Both the position numbers and the translations under genes were made by a program. The notes under the pieces were generated by a model. It saw nothing but the letters and a program-made list of their open reading frames with translations. It was not told the DNA's origin and made no database searches. A stretch of 30,396 nt of DNA from a virus: positions 1 through 30,396 of IMG/VR virus record IMGVR_UViG_3300018067_000022; one strand, 5' to 3'. How positions within the stretch are numbered: position 1 is the stretch's first letter; every line of letters begins with the position of its first letter. Below, piece by piece: positions 17,092 to 24,737 of this stretch.

Positions 17092-17688
17092 ATGCCTGTT
17101 CTCACAGATATGGCCTCGGCAGAGGTCAAACATCGCGTCAAAAAGCTGTATGGCACCACGCTCACGCGACCGACGCTGTTGATTTCAGATGGCCTGAATG
17201 AAGTGTATGCCTGTGATGTCAACATCGGTGCGACCGATCCGTCTGGAGCCATCCAGCAGTACATGGTGGAAGAGGCCAATCGGAAGGGCGAGCATCGATC
17301 CACCTATCTGGTAGGGTTACCGGGACAGACACCGCAAGACTGGCAGTTGGACGACAGCCTGCCGGGACACGTCGATACGACGCTGCACAACGTGGCCATC
17401 TCCCGCAATAATGTGGATTTGGTGTATGCCGATGTCGGCAGTCCCGTGGTGTGTGAGCGGGATGATACCGGGCAGTGGCAGATTACCGGGTTCTCCATCG
17501 AGCAACCGGGCACACACAAGTTGTACCCCGTGGATCTGCAAGCGATGACCATCGGGACCGTGATTGACCTGTCGGTCGATACGCGGCTGTTAACGCTGGC
17601 GGAGATGGGTGAAAAGCGTCCGTTTGGGACACTCCCATTCGGAGCCAGTGCCATTTTCCGGGGTGGCGTGTTGATTCAAATCGTGTAG
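17092..17688 (+). CDS. Minor tail protein, function unknown
   Basis: A 198-residue protein. I chose ATG 17092, thirteen bases after the hub stop; the frame is open further upstream to 17050 only with a TTG inside the hub gene. It is beta-rich (TLLISDGLNEVYACDV; DWQLDDSLPGHVDTT; NVDLVYADVGSPVVCERD) and lacks a membrane segment. I do not recognise the family. It lies between hub and first fibre gene, so a small tail tip or fibre-attachment protein is the natural guess. Confidence 0.55.
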   Translation: MPVLTDMASAEVKHRVKKLYGTTLTRPTLLISDGLNEVYACDVNIGATDPSGAIQQYMVEEANRKGEHRSTYLVGLPGQTPQDWQLDDSLPGHVDTTLHNVAISRNNVDLVYADVGSPVVCERDDTGQWQITGFSIEQPGTHKLYPVDLQAMTIGTVIDLSVDTRLLTLAEMGEKRPFGTLPFGASAIFRGGVLIQIV

Positions 17689-17697
17689 GGAGCAGAC

Positions 17698-18714
17698 ATG
17701 GCGATTGACCTTCGTGAGTTTGCCAGTGGCGATACCGACTATATCGCCAAGATGAACGCCAATGTCTCGGACATTGAGAACGCCATCAATGCGTTACAGG
17801 CACAAGCCGCCGCTGCGGGTCCGGGCACCGCCATCGCTGCGGGGCTGTTCATGGTGGCCTTGTTCAATGACGCCGACTGCCTGATTGGCCCCGATAGTTA
17901 TTTTGTCACTCAGCACGCCACCACGCTCACCGTGGATCCGGGGGCCATGTATATCGCCAGCACCGGGGTTGTGGTGCGGTTGTATACGCAGACCTCCATC
18001 AACATGGCCGGTCAGACCGCAGGCCAGAAGTACATCGTGGTGGATGCGGCAGGCACCCCGCTCCTGAACACCAGTCAACTCCCCGGCACCGTGTACTCGG
18101 TGTACTGGAATGGGAGTGCCTTCATTGGCCAACCCGTCCGCATCTGCCCGGTGTTCTACGACGCTGCTGAGTCTACTGCCTCCCGCGAAAGTACGATACT
18201 GGGGCTGGATGAATCGCCCCCGGAAACGATGTCGTACCACACGCTGGATGACCGGCTGGAAGCCACGGAGGAAATGTCTCTGCAGGCGTCACAGGACGCC
18301 GCGAACGCCTTGGCGCTGGCCTATGAACTGGGTGGGGCGGCAGTCAAGATTCGCAAGGTCGGGTGCTCGGTCGATGGGACGACGGGTGTCAAAGGGACTA
18401 TTCAGATTGATTTCGCGGGCACCATTATCGGATGGAGTGTGATCGCGGATGGTGTGGGCACGTTACAGGTGGAAGTGGATCGTAAAGCCTCCAGTGCCCC
18501 CCCTGCCGTGCCTGCCATTCCCAACACCACGACGGATAAGATTTCAGCTTCCGCCCCTATTGCCTTGGCCAGTGCTCAATCTGCCGCCCGTGCGGCGGCG
18601 GGGGTAGCGTCATGGTCCACGACACTGGCGCAGTGGGATGTGCTCCAATTTAACGTCGTCGCCGTCACGGGAGTGACCCGCGCCACGCTGTATCTGCGGA
18701 TTGAAGAAACGTAG
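17698..18714 (+). CDS. Tail fibre / receptor-binding protein
   Basis: A 338-residue protein with AGGGAGC upstream. The N-terminus (MAIDLREFASGDTDYIAKMN, then a heptad-like helix NVSDIENAINALQAQAAA) resembles fibre attachment and trimer coiled-coil regions. The middle is beta-rich. The C-terminal about 120 residues (GTIQIDFAGTIIGWSVIADGVGTLQVEVDRK and onward, ending ATLYLRIEE) match a terminal module common to phage tail fibres that often forms the receptor-binding tip. A helix of about 25 residues (TLDDRLEATEEMSLQASQDA) links the two. First of three consecutive adhesin-like genes. Confidence 0.6.
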   Translation: MAIDLREFASGDTDYIAKMNANVSDIENAINALQAQAAAAGPGTAIAAGLFMVALFNDADCLIGPDSYFVTQHATTLTVDPGAMYIASTGVVVRLYTQTSINMAGQTAGQKYIVVDAAGTPLLNTSQLPGTVYSVYWNGSAFIGQPVRICPVFYDAAESTASRESTILGLDESPPETMSYHTLDDRLEATEEMSLQASQDAANALALAYELGGAAVKIRKVGCSVDGTTGVKGTIQIDFAGTIIGWSVIADGVGTLQVEVDRKASSAPPAVPAIPNTTTDKISASAPIALASAQSAARAAAGVASWSTTLAQWDVLQFNVVAVTGVTRATLYLRIEET

Positions 18715-18723
18715 GAGACTGAC

Positions 18724-19796
18724 ATGGCCCTCTTGTTCATGGATTCATTTGACCATTACGTCACAGCGGATGTGGCAAAAAAATGGTCGTCTCGATCAGC
18801 CGACACGGGGAACACTACCGCTATCAATGCGACCGGTGGTCGGCATAGTTCCGCGTCGTTTCGGTGCGTGAAAGTCAGTCTGAATCGGTCGATGTGGACG
18901 AAGCTCCTTGTTCCGACAGGAAACATCTGTGTGATGGGTGTTGCCTACAAGATTGCCAGTGCGACGACTCAGCCGATACAGATGATGACCATTTTCAGCA
19001 GTGGTGGCGGACAAGTCACATTAAGAGTGAACGCTGATCTAACGGTGTCCATGATGCGGGGTGGAACCGTACTGGGCACATCTGGCATTTCGCTGGCCGT
19101 TGCAACCTTCACGTATGTCGAGATGAAAGTTACGATCAGTCCCACAGTGGGGACTGTGGATGTCCGGTTCAATGGCGTACTGGTGCCCGGACTGAGTGGG
19201 TTGACAGGTCTGAACACGGCAAACGTAGGCGGCTCGACGTGGTCAGGGATCGCGCTGAATGAGTATGACGATTCTGCGCTGGGCATCGTGGGCACGACGC
19301 TGGATTACGATGATTTCTACGTGCTCGATGGCAGTGGTGCGGCTCCGTGGAACACGTTTTTGGGAGACGTGCGTGTCGATGCTCGGTTCCCAACTGGAGC
19401 CAGTGCGAACGGGGCTCCAAACACGGGATGGACGCCCTCGGCTGGGGCGAATTGGCAGAATGTCGATGACACCCCCGGCCCCAATGATGACACCGATTAC
19501 AACGAGACGGTGACGAGTGGGGTTCTTGACACCTTCGTAGTGCAGGACATTCCGGTCACGGGTGCGTTGGTGTATGGCGTGCAGCACAACATGGCCCTGA
19601 AAAAATGGATGCGGGGTTGTGTTTGGTCGCCCCCGTTGTGCGGCATAGCTCGGTGAACTATGTGGGGACAGATGTGAGTCCTTCCACGGCGTATGGGTAT
19701 GCCACCCAGATTATGCAGGTCAACCCCGGTACCTCGGCCCAGTGGACGGAAGCCGGATTCAATGCGGCGGAATTTGGCTACAAGCGAACCACCTAA
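18724..19796 (+). pseudogene. Tail fibre adhesin, split by a -1 frame change at an A6 tract
   Basis: Frame one starts at 18724 (AGGAGA upstream) with a concanavalin/laminin-G-like domain (LLFMDSFDHYVTADVAKKW; YVEMKVTISPTVGTVDVRFNG) and then a stalk domain (GPNDDTDYNETVTSG; ALVYGVQHNMALKK). It would stop at 19656 after an improbable 15-residue end. The -1 frame from the A6 tract (19600-19605) continues the domain with DAGLCLVAPVVRHSS, a Y-G-Y-A-T-Q strand and WTEAGFNAAEFGYK, and ends at 19796, exactly adjacent to the next ATG. The shifted product would be about 357 residues. It may be a true mutation, a homopolymer sequencing error, a phase-variable tract or programmed slippage. Confidence 0.7.
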
Positions 19797-21887
19797 ATGG
19801 CTATCACTCTCGCCGCCTCAGTTACCTTTGGTGGAGTAGACGGCGGAATCTCCGCAGCGATAGATACGACTGGGGCCAAGCTGCTCGTCATTTCGGTTGG
19901 GTATTTTGCCACAATCGGCACGGTTAGCGATTCAAAGGGTAATAGTTGGACGCCGCTGACGGAACGTACCACGGGGAGCACTGCGAAGCATCGCTTCTAC
20001 TACGTGCTCAACCCTGTGGTTGGGACGGGGCACACGTTCAATGTCTTCGGTATCAACACGTTCCTCGGTTACGTCGTTCACGCCTATGCTAACCCTGCTG
20101 GGGCACTGATCTTTGAGTCGCAGAACGGCGCGGCGGCGGCGTCAGGTACTAGTCGTAGCACCGGCAGCGTGACACCAACGACCGACGGCTCGCTCATCGT
20201 GAGTGGGTTGTCGCTCGGTGATGCGAGCAACAGTCCTACGGTGGACTCCGGGTTGACCTCCACGTTGCGAGCGGGCGTAGCAGGCGTTTCGCTTGGTTGC
20301 ACGCTCGCCTACAAGGTCCAGTCCCCGGCGGCAGCGATCAATCCGACGTGGTCGTGGACCGCGAGTGCCGAGCACGCCGCATCGGTAGCGGTGTTCAAGT
20401 CCGCCCCTGCATTTACTCCTGTAGCCTCTGCCGTTGCAACGGGGGCCACGACGTCAGCCATTGACACTACAGGTGCGTCTCTGTTGGTGGTCAATGTATC
20501 GTGGTGGGAACCGGGTGGTGCGGTGACGGTGAGTGATTCCAAGGGGAATACGTGGCAACCTGCGAATCTTTATGGCTATGCAGGAGCGGCGAGACACCGA
20601 TTTTGGTATTGCCTAAATGCCGTGGTGGGAACGGGACACACCTTCACCGTTACTGGGCAATCGTCGTTTGTGGTGCAGGCGTTTTCCATAAGTGGGGGAG
20701 CCGCGATCCAAGGCTCTTCTCAAAGCGGAAATACGGGTGTGTTTGTTAGCAGTCTGGCCAGTGGAGTGGTGACGCACACGGCGGGGGATCTGATTGTCAC
20801 CGGATTTGGTGCGGATGGAGCCGGAGGAGTAGATACGGTTCCCACTGGTTTTACGGCTGTGGGTCCGTCGTTCATCGCCGCAGCCAACATGGAGTGTACC
20901 GGTGGATATTTGGTGGCTGGTACGACGGGCTCCACAAATCCCACATGGGCACTATCGGGATCACACACCTATAACGTCGTATCCTCGCTCGTCTTTTCCA
21001 TTATTCCTGCAGGACTCACCAAGATCCAGACGACTGGCGTCGTAGGTGCGGCTGGAAGCCCTAGCGTTGGTGTGGGGTTTGGGTTTACCCCCTTGGTGGG
21101 CAGTGGCATCGTGGTCATGGCCCATGGGTGGAATTCCGGCCCGATGTCCGCGAGTGATAATTACGGGAACACCTACCAGACAGCCGTTGTTCGCAACACC
21201 AGTAACCACTACTCCGCAATTTTGTACTGTTCGAAAGTGGTCAATAGTGGACCATCCTTCGTGGTCACAGTGGTTGGCGGGGGTGCGACGTATTTCGCGG
21301 TGCAGGCCCATGAAGTCGTAGGCGTGGGGTATGGGTTAGTTGCTGTTGCTACAGCGGGAGCGACGGGCAGTTCCACGACGCCCGCTACGGGAGCGACAGC
21401 GGCCAGTCCCGTTGCCAATGTGTTCGCGGTGGCCGTTATGGGCGTCCAGCCCACCCAGTCCACGATTACGGTCGAAACCGTGAGCCCCGTGTGGGCGCAA
21501 GATGCGGAAGTCCTCAGTAATTCTGGCCAATCTGCTACAGAATTTGATTCGCGGATGTTGACGGGAGTGTCTGGAGCGACTCTCAGCAGTAGCTGGACCA
21601 ATGGGACGACCGGGGCATGGACGGCCATCATGGCAGGCTTTGCCTCCATCAATGACTTGCCACCGGCATCGGGACGAGTCACCCACGATCCGATTGAGGT
21701 GTTGAGTTTACCGACGCCTGCGGCTCGGGTGACCCATGATGCCGTAGAAGTCTTGTTCATCCCGTTGGCCACCGCTCGGGTCACGCAGACAGCGATTGAA
21801 GTCGTCACGCCCTATGTGCCAGAAACCACGACCGGCGGGGTGGGCATCTGGATGGGTGATGGCGCAGGCAACATCTGGATTGAGTAA
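19797..21887 (+). CDS. Large tail adhesin with three tandem beta domains and short C-terminal repeats
   Basis: A 696-residue secreted-like surface protein rich in G, A, S, T, V with few charged residues and no signal peptide. Three units of about 200 residues align: IDTTGAKLLVISV / IDTTGASLLVVNV / VGSGIVVMAHG, and DSKGN, DSKGN and DNYGN at residues 45, 247 and 454, each followed by a conserved Y/W-C/V-LN and VVGTGHTF-type strand. Residues about 627-674 hold three short repeats (RVTHDPIEVL, RVTHDAVEVL, RVTQTAIEVV). The start codon directly abuts the previous stop. It is most likely a fibre or spike subunit; each domain may be a jelly-roll. Confidence 0.6.
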   Translation: MAITLAASVTFGGVDGGISAAIDTTGAKLLVISVGYFATIGTVSDSKGNSWTPLTERTTGSTAKHRFYYVLNPVVGTGHTFNVFGINTFLGYVVHAYANPAGALIFESQNGAAAASGTSRSTGSVTPTTDGSLIVSGLSLGDASNSPTVDSGLTSTLRAGVAGVSLGCTLAYKVQSPAAAINPTWSWTASAEHAASVAVFKSAPAFTPVASAVATGATTSAIDTTGASLLVVNVSWWEPGGAVTVSDSKGNTWQPANLYGYAGAARHRFWYCLNAVVGTGHTFTVTGQSSFVVQAFSISGGAAIQGSSQSGNTGVFVSSLASGVVTHTAGDLIVTGFGADGAGGVDTVPTGFTAVGPSFIAAANMECTGGYLVAGTTGSTNPTWALSGSHTYNVVSSLVFSIIPAGLTKIQTTGVVGAAGSPSVGVGFGFTPLVGSGIVVMAHGWNSGPMSASDNYGNTYQTAVVRNTSNHYSAILYCSKVVNSGPSFVVTVVGGGATYFAVQAHEVVGVGYGLVAVATAGATGSSTTPATGATAASPVANVFAVAVMGVQPTQSTITVETVSPVWAQDAEVLSNSGQSATEFDSRMLTGVSGATLSSSWTNGTTGAWTAIMAGFASINDLPPASGRVTHDPIEVLSLPTPAARVTHDAVEVLFIPLATARVTQTAIEVVTPYVPETTTGGVGIWMGDGAGNIWIE

Positions 21888-21888
21888 G

Positions 21889-21902
21889 TGCAATTAATTG
21901 CA
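21889..21902. promoter_or_regulatory. 14-bp perfect palindrome between adhesin and next gene
   Basis: TGCAATTAATTGCA is a perfect palindrome in the 28-base gap before the gene at 21916. It could bind a dimeric regulator or form a small hairpin just upstream of the AGGAG site. No T-run follows, so it is not a standard terminator. Confidence 0.35.
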
Positions 21903-21915
21903 ATAGGAGTGCGAC

Positions 21916-22329
21916 ATGCCACAGGTACAGCCCATTGTGGTGGAGGGCATTTACGTGCCTCCCATGAACTGTGTGACGTTGACCCGGTATTTCTATTCGT
22001 GTGAGGAACGATCCGATGGGACGTTGTACCGGCAGTTACTGCGGGCAGAACGGCGAGTAGATCGGGCCATTGTCCGTCCCCTTCAGCCGTTTCAACGGGA
22101 AGCTCTGGTCTGTCTCGTCTCGGATCTGGTGGCCGGATTAGCGGTGTCTCCGAGCGTGACTTTTGAAAAGAGCTTTCTGGTCAAGGCCCTGAACAAGGGC
22201 ATGTTCCAGATCGCGGCGGCAGAGTTTCACGTCTTCTGCTACAGGGATGGCAAGGTGCAGACCCGGCTCTGGGAAAAGCGGCGAGCGGAGCAATATCTGT
22301 TCTCCAGAGGCCACTTGCTCTTCGACTGA
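21916..22329 (+). CDS. Unknown protein between adhesins and replication genes
   Basis: A 137-residue, mixed alpha/beta, basic protein with AGGAG six bases upstream of the ATG. It contains LTRYFYSCEERSDGTLYRQLLR, a central helix QREALVCLVSDLVAGL and a C-terminal EFHVFCYRDGKVQTRLWEKRR. I recognise no family, catalytic motif, signal or membrane helix, so it is not obviously a holin or endolysin. It is the last gene before a 64-base gap that seems to separate late from replication genes. Confidence 0.55.
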   Translation: MPQVQPIVVEGIYVPPMNCVTLTRYFYSCEERSDGTLYRQLLRAERRVDRAIVRPLQPFQREALVCLVSDLVAGLAVSPSVTFEKSFLVKALNKGMFQIAAAEFHVFCYRDGKVQTRLWEKRRAEQYLFSRGHLLFD

Positions 22330-22343
22330 GTACATGCTAAACT
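22315..22343 (+). promoter_or_regulatory. Candidate promoter for the replication region
   Basis: TTGCTC (22315-22320) is separated by 17 bases from TAAACT (22338-22343), which is preceded by TG to give an extended -10. It would start transcription about 50 bases before the AAA+ gene, in one of the few gaps in the window. The -35 matches only half of the consensus, so this is tentative. Confidence 0.35.
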
Positions 22344-22393
22344 AGGGCCACGGTTAATTCAGAAGCCTCCAATGGAGTGGGATCGGTCGTTCT

Positions 22394-23581
22394 ATGCTTG
22401 ATTTTACTACTGCGTTCAAAGCGCATCTGCCGTTCATAGGTGTACACACGGACGATCCTGTAAACGTCCGTACGATTTTGCAACACCTGAGCGGCAAAGC
22501 GGTTCAGCCATTACCGACAGCCAAGCAGGCTCCGGTCGGAGATGCGTATCTCTGGTGGACCGAAGACCCGTTGCAAGTGAACACGGACATGTACCGCAAG
22601 CTCTGTGCGGCAACCGCCAGTTGCGTGGTCGTGAACGCTGACAAGCCCAACCTGCTGGTCTATGACACCGGCATCCTGCAGACGCCCCCGCAGTTCTACC
22701 GGGACTACCTGAAGGATTTCGTCACCCCGGAGCAGATCGAGTCCATCACCCAGCAGTTGAAGGGCCTGAGCCTCAAGAGCGCACAGGAAGTCGTCCAGTT
22801 GACCATGGCACGGGTGCAATCCATTGCACCACATGAGGTTCGCAAGACCCGGCAGATGATGGGCGGTGAAACCCCCGGCCTGATGGTGCTGGAGACGGAT
22901 TACGATTTCTACGAATGGCCCCATGCCCTGAAGGAATGGCTCACGCTCAACGATCAATACTTTCTGGACCTGAACACGCCCCCACAGTTGGTGCCCCGTG
23001 GTCTGCTCCTTGGCGGCGAGCCCGGAGTAGGGAAGACCATGGCGGCTAAGGTGCTGGCCAAGCACTGGGACGTGCCGCTGTTCCGGCTGGACGTGAGCAC
23101 GAGCCTCAACCGCTATCTGGGGGAGTCCGAAAGCCGGATTGCGAAGAATCTGGCGGTCATCGAGCAGAACGCCCCGTGCGTCTGGCTGATGGACGAAGTC
23201 GAGAAGCTGTTCGTGTCCAATGGAGACGAAGGAACGACGCAGCGGATTCTCAGTCAGGTGCTCTGGTGGTTGCAAGCGCACACCGCTCGTGTTTTAACAA
23301 TAATGACCACGAACAATTTGGAAACGATTCCAAGAGAATTGTATCGGGCTGAGCGTTTGGACAAGGTGCTCCACTTAGAAAAGTTACCGATGTCGGCAGC
23401 GAAGGCGTTTGCTGCCAAGGTTTATGAATCAGTATTGGGCCACCCCATTCCGCAAAAGAGGGCCAAACTACTCAGGGAATTGTTGGAAAAAAGCGATAAA
23501 GGCACTTACGCTCATGCAGAAGTGCGAGTGCTGGTGTATGAGACGGTAAAAATCAACGGCTGGTTGAATTCCAATGCTTGA
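22394..23581 (+). CDS. AAA+ ATPase with an unrecognised N-terminal domain
   Basis: A 395-residue protein. The AAA+ core has Walker A GGEPGVGKT (K214, T215), LDVSTSLNRYLGESESRI as sensor/pore-type segment, Walker B WLMDEVEK (D267, E268), and MTTNN as sensor 1, followed by an RAERLDK arginine-finger-like segment. The order resembles FtsH/Vps4/RuBisCO-activase type ATPases more than helicase loaders. The first 200 residues are not recognised and contain FYRDYLKDF and an acidic-helical region. Phage AAA+ proteins of this kind are often seen in replication blocks, with unclear roles. Codon use and G+C change at about 23285, so the last about 100 residues look different from the rest. Confidence 0.75.
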   Translation: MLDFTTAFKAHLPFIGVHTDDPVNVRTILQHLSGKAVQPLPTAKQAPVGDAYLWWTEDPLQVNTDMYRKLCAATASCVVVNADKPNLLVYDTGILQTPPQFYRDYLKDFVTPEQIESITQQLKGLSLKSAQEVVQLTMARVQSIAPHEVRKTRQMMGGETPGLMVLETDYDFYEWPHALKEWLTLNDQYFLDLNTPPQLVPRGLLLGGEPGVGKTMAAKVLAKHWDVPLFRLDVSTSLNRYLGESESRIAKNLAVIEQNAPCVWLMDEVEKLFVSNGDEGTTQRILSQVLWWLQAHTARVLTIMTTNNLETIPRELYRAERLDKVLHLEKLPMSAAKAFAAKVYESVLGHPIPQKRAKLLRELLEKSDKGTYAHAEVRVLVYETVKINGWLNSNA

Positions 23582-24035
23582 GTGGTGGAAGCCGGTTGTT
23601 GGGTATGAAGGCTTGTACCAAGTCAGTTCGCAAGGTCGAGTGCGACGGGTGGACGGCAGAGTGTTGAAGCCCTATCCAACGCCCTACCCACGAGTGAATC
23701 TCTGTAAAGATGGGAAACCTACGACATGGTATATTCACCAACTGATCGTAGATGCCTTTCGTCCGGGTGAACGGTTGCCCGGTCTGGAAGTGAACCACAA
23801 GGACGAGAACAAACAGAATTCCGTGTTATCCAACTTGGAAGTTGTTACGCACCAAGGAAATGCCCAGCACTCCGCAAAGTTGACGGCTGATCAAGTGGCC
23901 TACATCCGAGTGGTCTACGTGCCAAGGAAGGTAACGCGAATATGGCTGGCTCAGAAGTTTGGGGTGACGGTGTCGTGCATCAAGAGCGTTCTGAACCACA
24001 AAAACTGGCCAGTTGACAAACCAAACCCCATGTGA
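23574..24035 (+). CDS. HNH homing endonuclease (NUMOD4 + HNH)
   Basis: A 153-residue free-standing homing endonuclease. Residues 4-25 are the NUMOD4 DNA-binding motif (WKPVVGYEGLYQVSSQGRVR), residues about 52-100 the HNH_3 nuclease with YIHQLIVDAF and NHKDENKQN (H55, H75, N-N pattern) followed by LEVVTHQGN. The C-terminal LAQKFGVTVSCIKSVLN looks like a helix-turn-helix that would bind the target. Such genes copy themselves into lacking genomes by double-strand cleavage. It overlaps the AAA+ gene end by eight bases. Its A+T-rich composition, unlike flanks, indicates a recent arrival. Confidence 0.88.
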   Translation: MLEWWKPVVGYEGLYQVSSQGRVRRVDGRVLKPYPTPYPRVNLCKDGKPTTWYIHQLIVDAFRPGERLPGLEVNHKDENKQNSVLSNLEVVTHQGNAQHSAKLTADQVAYIRVVYVPRKVTRIWLAQKFGVTVSCIKSVLNHKNWPVDKPNPM

Positions 24036-24041
24036 TAAAGT
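24013..24041 (+). promoter_or_regulatory. Sigma70-like promoter with extended -10
   Basis: A perfect -35 TTGACA (24013-24018) is separated by 17 bases from TAAAGT (24036-24041), preceded by TG at 24033-24034. Transcription would start near 24048, about 40 bases before the gene at 24089, which has AAAGGAG. The -35 lies inside the end of the homing endonuclease gene. A second TTGACA at 24041-24046 has no good -10 at the right distance. Confidence 0.65.
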
Positions 24042-24088
24042 TGACAACGGGTCACAAATCAGGCCCGCTAGTCAAAGGAGTGACGAGA

Positions 24089-24712
24089 ATGTCAGCAACT
24101 GCACCGAACGCACCGCTTCGCTACCGTGGGTACAACAGCCAGTACGTGGACATCGCTGTCCGGGGCGCGGACGAGCATCTGGGGCTCGCCATCGAGTACG
24201 CCGCGCACCCGTCGAACATCGGGTGTTTCATCCTCCGGTTCATCGTCCATGGCAAGGGCATCGATCCGAAGAACTACACGCACCTGACCTACCGGGAGAG
24301 CGCCAAGTTCATCATCCCGGCCAGCGAGTCGAACCCCACGGCGGAAATCTTCAAGGGTCTGCGCCTGACCAAGGTGGCCATCCCGGTCTTCAAGCCCGCT
24401 ATCCAGCGGCATGAGGTGGCTGCGCTTGCCGACAAGAACGGGGGCCTGATCTGGGCACAGGTGGCCAACTGGGTGGCCGAACAGGTGGCGGCGGAGGGGT
24501 TCACGCTGACCGTGTCCAGCCTGAAGGACGAGGTTCGTGGGCTGGTCGCCCTGCCGGTCACGTCCAGTGAGGTGGAGGTGGTGCTGGACTTCCCGAAGCT
24601 CGATGCCCCGGAGCAGAAGGCAGCGGCTCTGAAGCTCGTGAAGACGCCGGAGCCGGAAGAGACGGACGAAGAGGATGGGGAAGAGTCGGACGACAAGGAG
24701 TGGTTGAACTAA
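24089..24712 (+). CDS. Unknown replication-region protein with acidic C-terminal tail
   Basis: A 207-residue protein. ATG 24089 was chosen because AAAGGAG stands eight bases upstream; a longer frame from 24032 would cross the promoter. The core alternates strands and helices (YVDIAVRGADEHLGLAIEYAA; CFILRFIVHGKG; GLRLTKVAIPVF). The last about 25 residues are strongly acidic (EETDEEDGEESDD) ending EWLN, like the acidic tips by which single-strand DNA-binding proteins contact replication partners. I see no clear OB-fold signature, so this is a suggestion only. Its own strong promoter implies high expression, which would also suit such a protein. Confidence 0.55.
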   Translation: MSATAPNAPLRYRGYNSQYVDIAVRGADEHLGLAIEYAAHPSNIGCFILRFIVHGKGIDPKNYTHLTYRESAKFIIPASESNPTAEIFKGLRLTKVAIPVFKPAIQRHEVAALADKNGGLIWAQVANWVAEQVAAEGFTLTVSSLKDEVRGLVALPVTSSEVEVVLDFPKLDAPEQKAAALKLVKTPEPEETDEEDGEESDDKEWLN

Positions 24713-24737
24713 AGTTTCAACCGGAGAAGGAGTGCGT

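Noticed and set aside
22511-23281. Reverse-strand open frame of 256 codons opposite the AAA+ gene
   Set aside because: The forward frame carries intact Walker motifs; the reverse frame shows no recognisable motif.
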